DNA of 12,122 bases from Acidobacteriota bacterium (GTDB lineage Bacteria; Acidobacteriota; Polarisedimenticolia; J045). The notes under the pieces were generated by a model. It ran no database searches and was not told the DNA's origin. It saw nothing but the letters and a program-made list of their open reading frames with translations. Shown here in pieces: positions 1-7,254 of the stretch. Position numbers and translations under genes: made by a program. The stretch is from the NCBI GenBank assembly GCA_020350085.1, contig CP070706.1:3116503-3128624 (forward strand). The letters are read 5' to 3'. Numbering within the stretch: position 1 is the stretch's first letter; each line of letters opens with the position of its first letter.

Positions 1-153
1 TGGCACGGCGAAGGCGTGGCGCACCTCGACCTGCGGCACGCTCTTTCGGGAAGGAATCCGGCACAGCTCGTCGTCAGCGCCCACGATCCGCATCCGAGCC
101 GTCTTGCTCACCAGCTCGTGGCCGATGCGATCGCGCGCTTTCTCGACAGCCAT
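1..153 (-). CDS. Unidentified protein, N-terminal fragment cut by the window edge
   Basis: An open frame begins at an ATG (151-153) downstream of the sigma-factor gene and stays open to base 1, giving 51 visible residues. It starts MAVEKARDRIGHELVSKTAR and continues through a segment reading RIPSRKSVPQVEVRH. Third codon positions are about 80% G or C, like the neighbouring genes, so it looks genuinely coding. An in-frame GTG at 172-174 would add seven residues (VPFRCSK) and begin 16 bases after the sigma-factor stop. A GGAG lies about 13 bases before that GTG, whereas the ATG has no clear ribosome binding site, so the start is undecided. I do not recognise the family and see no signal peptide or membrane segment in the visible part. 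The position directly behind an ECF sigma gene is where an anti-sigma factor or regulon member often sits, but nothing visible proves that. Confidence 0.6.
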   Translation of the reverse strand, partial: MAVEKARDRIGHELVSKTARMRIVGADDELCRIPSRKSVPQVEVRHAFAVP

Positions 154-190
154 CTTCGAACAGCGGAACGGCACTCTACCGCGCAGGCTC

Positions 191-790
191 CTAGCGCGGC
201 TCTTTCGGCACCTGTGCGGACGAGCGCCACAGAACCAGCAGCTCGGGACGGCGCTGCTTGATCCACGCCACGATTTTACGGCGGGCCTCACCGGATTGAC
301 GGCGCACCGTCACTTCGCTGACCTCGAGGGCTTGCGCGATGACGCTGACCGGAAGTTCCTCCAGATCGCGCTGCACGACTCCCTCGCGCTCTCGCGGCGG
401 CAGCTCGCCGGCCGCCAGCATCACGGCGCGGGTGATCTCTTCGGCATGCACGCGGCGGGCCGGATTGCCCCGATCGGTCGGCATTTCGGCGTCTGCCAGC
501 GACTGCTCGAAACGGGCGGGGCTGCGCGAGACGTAGCTTCGGGCGGTGTTGAGCGTGAGGCGAACGAGCCAGGGCTCGAGCGGAAGCTCGGCATCGACAC
601 GCTCGATCGAGCGGAAAAAGCGCAAGAAAGCCTCTTGGGCCACGTCATCGGCGTCGGCCGCGTTCGCCGTGACTTTGCGAGCCAGCGACAGCACGAGCCG
701 GCCGTAACGGCCGACGAGCTCGTCGAACGCGCGCTCGTCGCCACGCTGCACGCGCTGCACGAGCTCGCGATCGGGTAGATCAGCGTACAA
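191..790 (-). CDS. ECF-type RNA polymerase sigma factor (sigma-70 family)
   Basis: This encodes a 199-residue sigma factor of the extracytoplasmic-function type, which directs RNA polymerase to a dedicated set of promoters. Sigma region 2 spans about residues 8-85 and includes the core-binding stretch DADDVAQEAFLRFFRSI (47-62). A variable linker with a basic, proline-containing stretch follows. Region 4 spans about 120-175 (ELPPREREGVV, then VSVIAQALEVSEVTVRR, the -35-binding helix-turn-helix). Regions 1 and 3 are absent, as usual for ECF factors. The start is placed at TTG 788-790: GAGGA lies five bases upstream and homology begins right after it. A longer ATG frame from 967 would overlap the protease gene and adds only low-complexity Arg/Ser-rich residues. 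The gene follows the C25 protease by 112 bases and precedes an unidentified gene by 37 bases. Family assignment is secure; the regulon and ECF subgroup are unknown. Confidence 0.9.
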   Translation of the reverse strand: MYADLPDRELVQRVQRGDERAFDELVGRYGRLVLSLARKVTANAADADDVAQEAFLRFFRSIERVDAELPLEPWLVRLTLNTARSYVSRSPARFEQSLADAEMPTDRGNPARRVHAEEITRAVMLAAGELPPREREGVVQRDLEELPVSVIAQALEVSEVTVRRQSGEARRKIVAWIKQRRPELLVLWRSSAQVPKEPR

Positions 791-795
791 AACAG

Positions 796-800
796 TCCTC
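796..800 (-). promoter_or_regulatory. Ribosome binding site for the sigma-factor gene
   Basis: On the minus strand GAGGA is followed by five bases (ctgtt) and then TTG. This good Shine-Dalgarno match at good spacing is the main reason for choosing the TTG at 788-790 over the upstream ATG at 967. Confidence 0.6.
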
Positions 801-820
801 GAGCGCTGTCGCGCGGCGCC

Positions 821-826
821 AGTATA
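821..826 (-). promoter_or_regulatory. Possible -10 box upstream of the sigma-factor gene
   Basis: Minus-strand TATACT matches the sigma-70 -10 consensus at five of six positions. It lies in the gap between the protease stop and the sigma-factor start, about 30 bases before the TTG. No good TTGACA-like -35 sits 16-19 bases upstream and there is no TGn extension, so the call is tentative. It stands out because the surrounding DNA is very GC-rich. If real, the sigma gene can be transcribed independently of the protease. Confidence 0.35.
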
Positions 827-902
827 GCCGCCGCGACGGGTGGAGCCTTCGACCGGCCGATGGCATGCGCTCGCCGCGGCGGCCCGGACGGATCGACGCG
901 CT

Positions 903-3900
903 CTACCAGACGGACTCCGTGGCGTGGTGGTCGAAGGCGAGCACCTGATAGCTGAAGAACGCCTCACCCGGAAGTGGCAGCGTCGTCGTCACCGTGCCCG
1001 GCGACGGCGGCACGGAGCCCTGCAGCAGGTTCGCTTCCGAGGCCTCCGTCCGCGGTAGTACCGAGTTGCGCCCGTAGACGTTGTAGCCGGCGATCTCCAG
1101 TCGCCGCCCGTCCATCGTGCCCGTCACCGGGCCCCAGTGCAGCGACAGCTCGCTCGCGCCCAACCGCTCGAGCGCGAGATCTTCCACAGCCGCTGGAAGC
1201 TCGACGCCGGAGGCGGACCATTGTCCGGTGCCGTTGCGCGCGATGACCAGGTAGTACCGGGTCACGCCGTCAGGGACCGCCTGACCGCCGTGCGTCCAGC
1301 TCGTCGCGCTGCCAGGCAGGTCGGCCAGCTTGTTGGCGTCGTTGGTAACGTACGCGGGAGTCTGATCGCTGCCGTGCACGCGAACATCGAGCACCGTGGT
1401 ATCGATGCCCCAGACCGTGTCCGTGGGCAGGCTCCACTCGAGCAGGGCGTCGCTGCCGACGCGGTGCACGCGAAGGTCTCCGATCGAGCGCGGGGGGTTG
1501 ATGCCGCGCACCAGGTGGGGCACGCCGGAGAGCTGATTGCTCGCGGGGCCGATCTGCGAGCAGTGCTCAGCGCGGACGACGAAGAAGTACTCCGTCTCGT
1601 TGTCGAGACCGTTGACGAGCGTCGTCGTCTGCGGGGCGGCGGGGCGCTTCTCGTTGGGGTAGGGGCCCTGATCGGACGTACCCCACTGCACGCGGAAAAA
1701 CTCCACGTCCGGCAGGCACAGCGGGCATTTCCACTCGACCTCGAGCTGCTGACCGCGCTCCGTGTCGGTCACGCGCAACAGATTGGGCGTGGCTGGCGGG
1801 TCGGGGTTCTCGGGGATGCCAGACTTGCAGTCGCTCGGGTCGGGGCTGCCCTCTGCACAGCCCTCGTTGAAGTTCGACTGGCGGCTCTCGAAACCGTTGA
1901 GATCGACGCCGACGACGTAATAAAAGTACTCGCTGCAGTTGTCCAGTCCCGTATCGAGAAAGCTGTTGCCGAGAATGTCGTCGCCCACGAGCGTGTAAGG
2001 ACCGACGTAGGAGCGGGCCCGATAGACGTGAAAGTGATCCGCGTCGGCACCTCCGGTCCAGGTGATCAGCAGCTCGCCCGAGCCGGCTTGATCGATCGAC
2101 TGAATCGTCGGCGTGGAAGGTCGGGGGACCGCGAGCGAGAGCGCAGGATCTCCCTGCAGCACGAACGAGCGGATCGAGATGTCGTCGCTCAGCGAGTCGA
2201 AGCCGAGCCTCAGGCGCATGTCCAACGCGCCAATCAGCCGCTCTTTGCGCGGGCCGAACACGCCCTCGTAAATCGGATCGAGCAGGTTGTCGATCTGGTA
2301 CGAGTAGGCCAGAAACGACGGTGCCATACCGGCGATCGCCGCTTTGTGCGGCGTCGTCATCCAGTCCTCGAGATGCGTGTACCACGAGTCGTTGGTCGAT
2401 CCTACCGAGCTGTCCTGGGCGAAGTGACCCGTGATGCAGTTGGCCTGCACGGTGAAAACGAGCGGTCTGTCGTCGATCAAGTCGACGAGATCATCGGCAT
2501 CTGGATGATCTGTCGTGAACAGCGACGCGCCGCGGCCCCACGTCTTGTAACCGCCGTGGCCGGCGAACGTGACGATCGCAGCGCCGCTGTTGATGCACGC
2601 GTCGATGCGGACGTTCGCCTCGTCGGCCGCCTGCTGCTCTTCGTTCGGTGGGGGAAACTCGCTCTTGTCGCGCTCGTAAACCTTGTCGCCGACCTGCGGA
2701 CCGGAAGTGAACCACTGATCGTAGATCTCGTCGTGCACGCGAATCAGGTCCGTGTCGTCGCGCTCGGACACGAGGCATGCCTTTCCGGTCCACGACACGT
2801 CGTGATTGAGGGGGTCCTCGTACCAGAGGACCTTGCGAAACATCTCCTCGGCTTCGATCAGGTTGTGCGCGGGCCACCGGCCGATGACGGCATCAGGCAG
2901 GGTGTCGGTGCCGATCACCGCGGCATACCACGTGTCGGACAGGTAGAAGCTGAACTGCGAGTTCGAGGTGATGGCAAACACTTTCGTCGGGACGTACTGC
3001 CGCGCGGGCACGTGGCCGTAGTGGTTCTTGAAGTCCCAGGTCGCATCGCCGAGAAGAACGACGTACGAGGGGGCGGGGCTCCACTGATTCAGCGCCGTTT
3101 CGATGAAATCACGGATCGCCTGCGGGTCGACGATCCCGTAAGTGAACTGGTCGTACGTGTCTTGAACGTCGACGACGGCGGTCGCCAGACCCTGCAATTG
3201 GCGGTGTGCCAAGAGGGCTCGAAGCTGCGTCCCGGAGCTCATGTCGATCAGGTCCCGCTGGCCGATGATCAGCCAGTCGGCGCCGTTCGACGCGTCCGCG
3301 AGATCGTCGGCGACGAGCGGATCCACACTCGATGGTGGTACGTCCTCGGCGACGGCTCGCGGCGCGAGAAACCCGCTGCCGGCGGCCGCGCTGAAGTGGC
3401 GGGTGGCGGGCGCTGCAGCATCCCGGTCCATCCGCAACCGCGCCTGGCCGCCGCTCCAAGACAGTCCGGTCAGCCGGCGGGGAAGAGCGATCTCCATCCC
3501 GGCCGGCGAGAGCGTCGTCTCCGTGACTTCCCACACCTCTGGCAGTGCGCTGTGATTGTCGATATCCGCTTCTTGGCTGCTGTCGTTGGACAGATCGAAG
3601 TTGAGCCGATCGTTCCGCGCGGCGATCCGCCGATCGTAGTCGATCTCGATCCAGTTGACGCCGACGATGTCTTTCGTGATCTCGGGCTCGGGCCGATCGA
3701 AGGGCAAGCGAATCTTGACGGCCGTCAGCGCTCCGAGCGGCGAAGCCGGTGTGTAGTACACGGGCCCCTGATCGACCCCATGGGTGAACTCGACGTAGCC
3801 GTCCCAGTCGGCCGTATCGACGAGGGCGCCGTCGACGTAGAGCTCCGAACGATGCAGATTGAACTCGTAGTCGAAGCCCAGCAGCCGCGCGCGCAGCGAG

Positions 3901-5195
3901 ATGCTGCCGCCCACGTGATCAGGAGTCGCGACGTCCTGAATCAGCTCGTCGACGCCTGTGTTGGTGTTCAGGAACGGATCGACGTACCAGTGATCGACGT
4001 CGTCCTCGGGAACGAAGCCGAGGAACTTCTCGTTCTCGTCGTGCTGAACCGTCTCGCGAAACGAGGTCACCAGCGGAAGCCCACCCGTCGGGGCCGCTGC
4101 GCTGTCGGAGACTCGCAACGGGGCGTCCGCAGTCTCTAGTCGGTAGACGTTGATGTCGGTCAGATCGCCTCGTTCCCAAACCGTCGGATCGAACAGATCG
4201 ACCTCTCCGACCGGCTGGCCGTAAAAGACAATCGCGTCGCCGTCGGGAGGGCGCGTGGTGGGATCGTCGAAGCTGCCGTCGGCCTCGCCGTCGACGACGA
4301 TCGGTATCTCGACGCCTTGTGTCACGAGTCGCAGGCGGCGCGGATCGCGCGAGGTAAGAAAATCGAGCAGCAAGGGCGCGTTCGCTTGCGCCCAGGCGTA
4401 GGAAAGACGGTACAGGCCCTCCTCATCGACCTCGAGGCGCCACGCGGGGTAGGCCAGCGTCGCAGCGAGGCCCGAAGGCTGAGGCGAGGCTTCGGCAGCG
4501 GACCGGGGTGATCGTGGGGCCGAGACCCCGAGTGGCTGCCGGCCGACGCTGCCCGCTCCGTGGATAGCTCCGGCGGCCAGCGCGTCGAGGACCGACGCGG
4601 CAGGCCCGGGCGGGGGCGCCGGCGACGCGCCACCGAGAGGACGCTGCCGGCGAACGCGGACCTCGATCCGCCGCGCGACGCGGAAACGGCCGTGCTCGGG
4701 CTGGATCTGCAGCGGGCGGATCGCGACGCTGGAAAAGCGCAGCGTGCGCAGCGCACCATCAGCCACAGAGATCTCTACCGTCCGCGCGGGCCAGTAGCCT
4801 TCCGCGTCGAGTGCCGCTGGTGGCGACACCGGCCCGCGTGGCCGCTCTGCCGCGGGGTGGAGCGCGAGATGGCCCGGCAGCATCCCCTCGGACCAGTCGA
4901 TGGTCACCTCGAGGATCTCGAGCCGACCTCCAGGTGGAATGGCGATGCGCTCGCGGCGCGCCGGCAGATCCGGCAGACCACGCTGTGCGAGGCGTCCGAA
5001 ACCTTCGATGTGCGGTACGAGGCCTCCGGGCGCCGTTTCCCAGCGAAGCGGCGGGACGACGAGGCTCAACACCGCCTCTTCACCCGGTCCCTGCTCGAAG
5101 GAGACTTGCGGGCCAGCCGGTGCCGCGGCGGCGATACCGCACGGCCCGAGGCACAGAATCAGTGCGATGAAGATCGTCGGACGAGCTTCAGACAT
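903..5195 (-). CDS. Secreted C25-family (gingipain-type) cysteine peptidase with FN3 repeats
   Basis: This 1430-residue exported protein resembles gingipain/PorU-type C25 peptidases. A signal peptide covers about residues 1-25 (hydrophobic IFIALILCLG, then an Ala-rich cleavage region; no lipobox). Residues about 30-190 look like a C25 propeptide (LPDLPARRERIAIPPGG). Residues about 230-630 are beta-rich, with EEGLYRLSYAWAQ and DGDAIVFYGQPVG reminiscent of the PorU N-terminal region. The peptidase domain covers about 637-1022: DWLIIGQRDL, VVLLGDATWDF, the catalytic-type AGHGG (His880) and QANCITGHF (Cys920), ending in VLQGDPALSL. Four FN3-like repeats follow, starting near 1025, 1132, 1232 and 1331. 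The chain stops at the end of the last repeat with no visible T9SS-type sorting domain or anchor. The ATG start has GGGAG 11 bases upstream. The 169-base gap before it could hold a promoter, but I see no convincing one and no terminator. Substrate is unknown; cleavage after Arg or Lys cannot be read from sequence. Confidence 0.9.
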   Translation of the reverse strand: MSEARPTIFIALILCLGPCGIAAAAPAGPQVSFEQGPGEEAVLSLVVPPLRWETAPGGLVPHIEGFGRLAQRGLPDLPARRERIAIPPGGRLEILEVTIDWSEGMLPGHLALHPAAERPRGPVSPPAALDAEGYWPARTVEISVADGALRTLRFSSVAIRPLQIQPEHGRFRVARRIEVRVRRQRPLGGASPAPPPGPAASVLDALAAGAIHGAGSVGRQPLGVSAPRSPRSAAEASPQPSGLAATLAYPAWRLEVDEEGLYRLSYAWAQANAPLLLDFLTSRDPRRLRLVTQGVEIPIVVDGEADGSFDDPTTRPPDGDAIVFYGQPVGEVDLFDPTVWERGDLTDINVYRLETADAPLRVSDSAAAPTGGLPLVTSFRETVQHDENEKFLGFVPEDDVDHWYVDPFLNTNTGVDELIQDVATPDHVGGSISLRARLLGFDYEFNLHRSELYVDGALVDTADWDGYVEFTHGVDQGPVYYTPASPLGALTAVKIRLPFDRPEPEITKDIVGVNWIEIDYDRRIAARNDRLNFDLSNDSSQEADIDNHSALPEVWEVTETTLSPAGMEIALPRRLTGLSWSGGQARLRMDRDAAAPATRHFSAAAGSGFLAPRAVAEDVPPSSVDPLVADDLADASNGADWLIIGQRDLIDMSSGTQLRALLAHRQLQGLATAVVDVQDTYDQFTYGIVDPQAIRDFIETALNQWSPAPSYVVLLGDATWDFKNHYGHVPARQYVPTKVFAITSNSQFSFYLSDTWYAAVIGTDTLPDAVIGRWPAHNLIEAEEMFRKVLWYEDPLNHDVSWTGKACLVSERDDTDLIRVHDEIYDQWFTSGPQVGDKVYERDKSEFPPPNEEQQAADEANVRIDACINSGAAIVTFAGHGGYKTWGRGASLFTTDHPDADDLVDLIDDRPLVFTVQANCITGHFAQDSSVGSTNDSWYTHLEDWMTTPHKAAIAGMAPSFLAYSYQIDNLLDPIYEGVFGPRKERLIGALDMRLRLGFDSLSDDISIRSFVLQGDPALSLAVPRPSTPTIQSIDQAGSGELLITWTGGADADHFHVYRARSYVGPYTLVGDDILGNSFLDTGLDNCSEYFYYVVGVDLNGFESRQSNFNEGCAEGSPDPSDCKSGIPENPDPPATPNLLRVTDTERGQQLEVEWKCPLCLPDVEFFRVQWGTSDQGPYPNEKRPAAPQTTTLVNGLDNETEYFFVVRAEHCSQIGPASNQLSGVPHLVRGINPPRSIGDLRVHRVGSDALLEWSLPTDTVWGIDTTVLDVRVHGSDQTPAYVTNDANKLADLPGSATSWTHGGQAVPDGVTRYYLVIARNGTGQWSASGVELPAAVEDLALERLGASELSLHWGPVTGTMDGRRLEIAGYNVYGRNSVLPRTEASEANLLQGSVPPSPGTVTTTLPLPGEAFFSYQVLAFDHHATESVW

Positions 5196-5364
5196 CGAAG
5201 CAAACTCTCCCTGGACGAGTCCTGCCGTCTGCGCCCCGCACCCGTGTGGTCCGTGAAGACCTTAGGGGAAGATACCTCGCGCATCCGCAAAACGCCCGGT
5301 CGCGCGCCGTCTGGTCCTCAGCTGGCGGCGTGCGGCGCTTTTCAGCAGTGATCGTCGTTGGTGC

Positions 5365-6198
5365 TCATCGTTCGGGAATGCCGTTGCCGCCTCGCCCGAG
5401 CTCGCGAGACGGATCCGCTTCCTGCTCGCCGATCTCCTGGCTCAGGGATCGCCGGGCGATGCGCGTGATCAGGACGGTGACCGCGATCGTCGCGAGCAGG
5501 CCCACGCCGACGAGAAGCTGCTGCGCCAGGCCGCCGTTTGTCCCCGTTCGAGCCGCTGAGGCCGCCCCCGTGTCCCCAGCGCGGGCCGCCAGGGATGCGA
5601 GGCTCTCCGCGGCGCTGCCGAGGTAGACGTACATCACCGTGCCGGGGAGCATGCCGATCCAGGATGCCAGCACGTACTTCGCGAAGCCGACACGCGTCAG
5701 ACCGTAGGCGTAGTTCTGCACGTTGAACGGAAAGATAGGCGACAGACGCGTGAGCAGGACGATCTTGAACCCCTCGCGACCGACGGCCTCGTCGATCGCG
5801 GCGAAGCGCCGGTGGCGCCGGACGCGAGCTTCGATCCAGCGGCGGGCGACCGTCCGGCCGAGCAGAAACGCCGCTGCGGCACCGAGCGTGCTCGAGATCG
5901 AAACCAGCAGTGTGCCGAGCCAGAGCCCGAAGACGAAGCCGGCGCCGAGCGTCAGGATCAATCCCGGCAGCAACAGCACGGTGGCCAGCACGTAGATCGG
6001 AATGAAAAGCAGCGCGCCGGAGGCTCCGAGACCGTCTGTCCAGTCCAGAGCGAGAAGCAGCCACTGTCTGGTCGGCAGCAGCAACACCGCGGTGATCAGT
6101 GCGGCGGCGAGCAGCCCGGCAAGAGCGAGGCGCCAGCCGGCCGACGCAGGCCGTGGCCCGTCTGACTCTCGCGCGTCGTGCGGCGGCGTCGATCTCAT
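5365..6198 (-). CDS. TVP38/TMEM64 family (DedA/SNARE-associated) inner-membrane protein
   Basis: A 277-residue multi-pass membrane protein. After a short polar N-terminus, a first hydrophobic segment lies at about residues 22-45. The family core follows: a long hydrophobic stretch ending GLILTLGAGFVFGLWLG, then SISSTLGAAAAFLLGRTVAR, an amphipathic basic region, and the hallmark LLTRLSPIFPFNVQNYAYGL followed by GMLPGTVMYVYLG. A last hydrophobic segment (LLVGVGLLATIAVTVLIT) precedes a charged tail. Related DedA-superfamily proteins are implicated in lipid scrambling/flipping and membrane homeostasis; the exact substrate here is not known. The ATG is the first possible start after an in-frame TAG upstream and lacks a clear Shine-Dalgarno, so translation may be weak. 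It lies 93 bases after ribF and may be the last gene of the housekeeping operon. An overlapping 317-residue frame is rich in Arg and rejected. Confidence 0.88.
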   Translation of the reverse strand: MRSTPPHDARESDGPRPASAGWRLALAGLLAAALITAVLLLPTRQWLLLALDWTDGLGASGALLFIPIYVLATVLLLPGLILTLGAGFVFGLWLGTLLVSISSTLGAAAAFLLGRTVARRWIEARVRRHRRFAAIDEAVGREGFKIVLLTRLSPIFPFNVQNYAYGLTRVGFAKYVLASWIGMLPGTVMYVYLGSAAESLASLAARAGDTGAASAARTGTNGGLAQQLLVGVGLLATIAVTVLITRIARRSLSQEIGEQEADPSRELGRGGNGIPER

Positions 6199-6291
6199 CG
6201 CGTCGGCGCCAGACTACCCGCACCACCTTCCGGTCGGCCAGTTCGGCGCACGCACGGCGATTCTTTTCGGTTCGAACGTCACGCGGCAGGG

Positions 6292-7254
6292 TCACGCCGT
6301 GGGGTCGCGCGAGAGGTCATGGGAGAGCTTCCAGGCCTCGAGCTGCTCCAGATCGGCGCGGATCTGGGCCAGAAGTTGCTGCGGCGAGTCGAAGCGCTGC
6401 TCACCGCGGAGCCGCTCGAGAAACTCCAGCTCCACCTGCTGGCCGTAGAGCGTCCCCTCGAAGCCTGGCAGATAGGTTTCGACCACCAGGCGACGGTCTC
6501 CGAAGGTGGGGCGGGTGCCGACGTTGGTCAATCCCGTGCTGGTCCGGCCATCGTGCAACGTGCGCGTGACGTAGACCCCGCGGCCGGGAAGGAACTCGTT
6601 CTCGGGAGCAAGATTCGCCGTCGGTACGAGCTGTGCGCGGCCTCGCCCTTCACCGTGGACGATCGTACCGATGAGCGTGAAGGGGCGGCCGAGAAGTCGT
6701 CTCGCCAAAGCCGCCTCGCCGCGACTGAGCAGCTCTCGGATGCGGCTGGCCGAGATCCGCGTATCGCCCTCCATCACCGGAGCAATGCTGGACGCGGTGA
6801 AGCCGAGCTTCTCGCCGATGCGCGCCAGCAGCTCGACGCTTCCCGCACGATCGCGTCCGAAGCGGAAATCGGGACCGACCAGGATCTCTCGCGCGCGCAG
6901 CTGCTCGGCGAGCACCGAGCGAGCGAACGATTCGGCCGGCATCGCCGCGAGCTGCCGGTCGAACGGCAGGATGAGCACCAGGTCGAGGTTCATGAGCTCG
7001 AGCAGGACCAGCTTCTGGCACTTTGTCATCAACAGCCGCGGAGCGCGCTCCGGGGCCAGAATCCGCAGCGGGTGCGGGTCAAAGGTCAGTAGCGCCGCCG
7101 CGCAGGCCGAGGCGCGCGCCCGCTGCGAGACGCGCTCGATGATCGCCTGATGTCCGCGATGGAGCCCGTCGAAGTTGCCGATCGTAACGATCGAGGCCTG
7201 GCTCGGTCGGTGTCTCGCGCCTGCGAGTGCATCGAGCTGTTCGACGACGATCAA
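6292..7254 (-). CDS. ribF: Bifunctional riboflavin kinase / FAD synthetase
   Basis: RibF phosphorylates riboflavin to FMN and adenylylates FMN to FAD in the cytoplasm. From the TTG start the protein is 320 residues, the usual family length. The N-terminal nucleotidyltransferase domain shows GNFDGLHRGHQ (26-36, HIGH-type motif), LLTFDPHPLRIL, VGPDFRFGRDRAGSVELL and the ISASRIRELLSRGE motif. The C-terminal riboflavin kinase domain begins near residue 185 with LIGTIVHGEGRGRAQLVPTANL-type sequence (the PTAN motif) and includes GVYVTRT and NVGTRPTFGDRRLVVETYL. The start is TTG 7252-7254, whose TTGA overlaps the pgpA stop; GGAG lies nine bases upstream. A longer ATG frame from 7389 would run back into pgpA and adds only Arg/Pro-rich residues before the family begins. 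Overlap with pgpA suggests translational coupling. The usual GR-x-G-x-PTAN variant reads GRAQLVPTAN, a mild divergence. Confidence 0.93.
   Translation of the reverse strand: MIVVEQLDALAGARHRPSQASIVTIGNFDGLHRGHQAIIERVSQRARASACAAALLTFDPHPLRILAPERAPRLLMTKCQKLVLLELMNLDLVLILPFDRQLAAMPAESFARSVLAEQLRAREILVGPDFRFGRDRAGSVELLARIGEKLGFTASSIAPVMEGDTRISASRIRELLSRGEAALARRLLGRPFTLIGTIVHGEGRGRAQLVPTANLAPENEFLPGRGVYVTRTLHDGRTSTGLTNVGTRPTFGDRRLVVETYLPGFEGTLYGQQVELEFLERLRGEQRFDSPQQLLAQIRADLEQLEAWKLSHDLSRDPTA

Noticed and set aside
791..967. N-terminal extension of the sigma factor from an ATG at 967.
   Set aside because: It would overlap the end of the protease gene and adds 59 low-complexity residues unlike any sigma domain; the TTG at 788-790 has a good ribosome binding site.
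1137..4139. A 1000-codon open frame on the plus strand opposite the C25 protease gene.
   Set aside because: Long antisense frames are common opposite GC-rich genes because stop codons are rare there. Its translation is a repetitive Arg/Val/Asp/Gly mix with no recognisable motif, while the minus-strand frame carries a signal peptide, catalytic motifs and FN3 repeats.
5342..6295. A 317-codon minus-strand frame covering the TVP38-family gene in another frame.
   Set aside because: It is very Arg-rich with no hydrophobic segments; the 5365-6198 frame has the membrane segments and family motifs.
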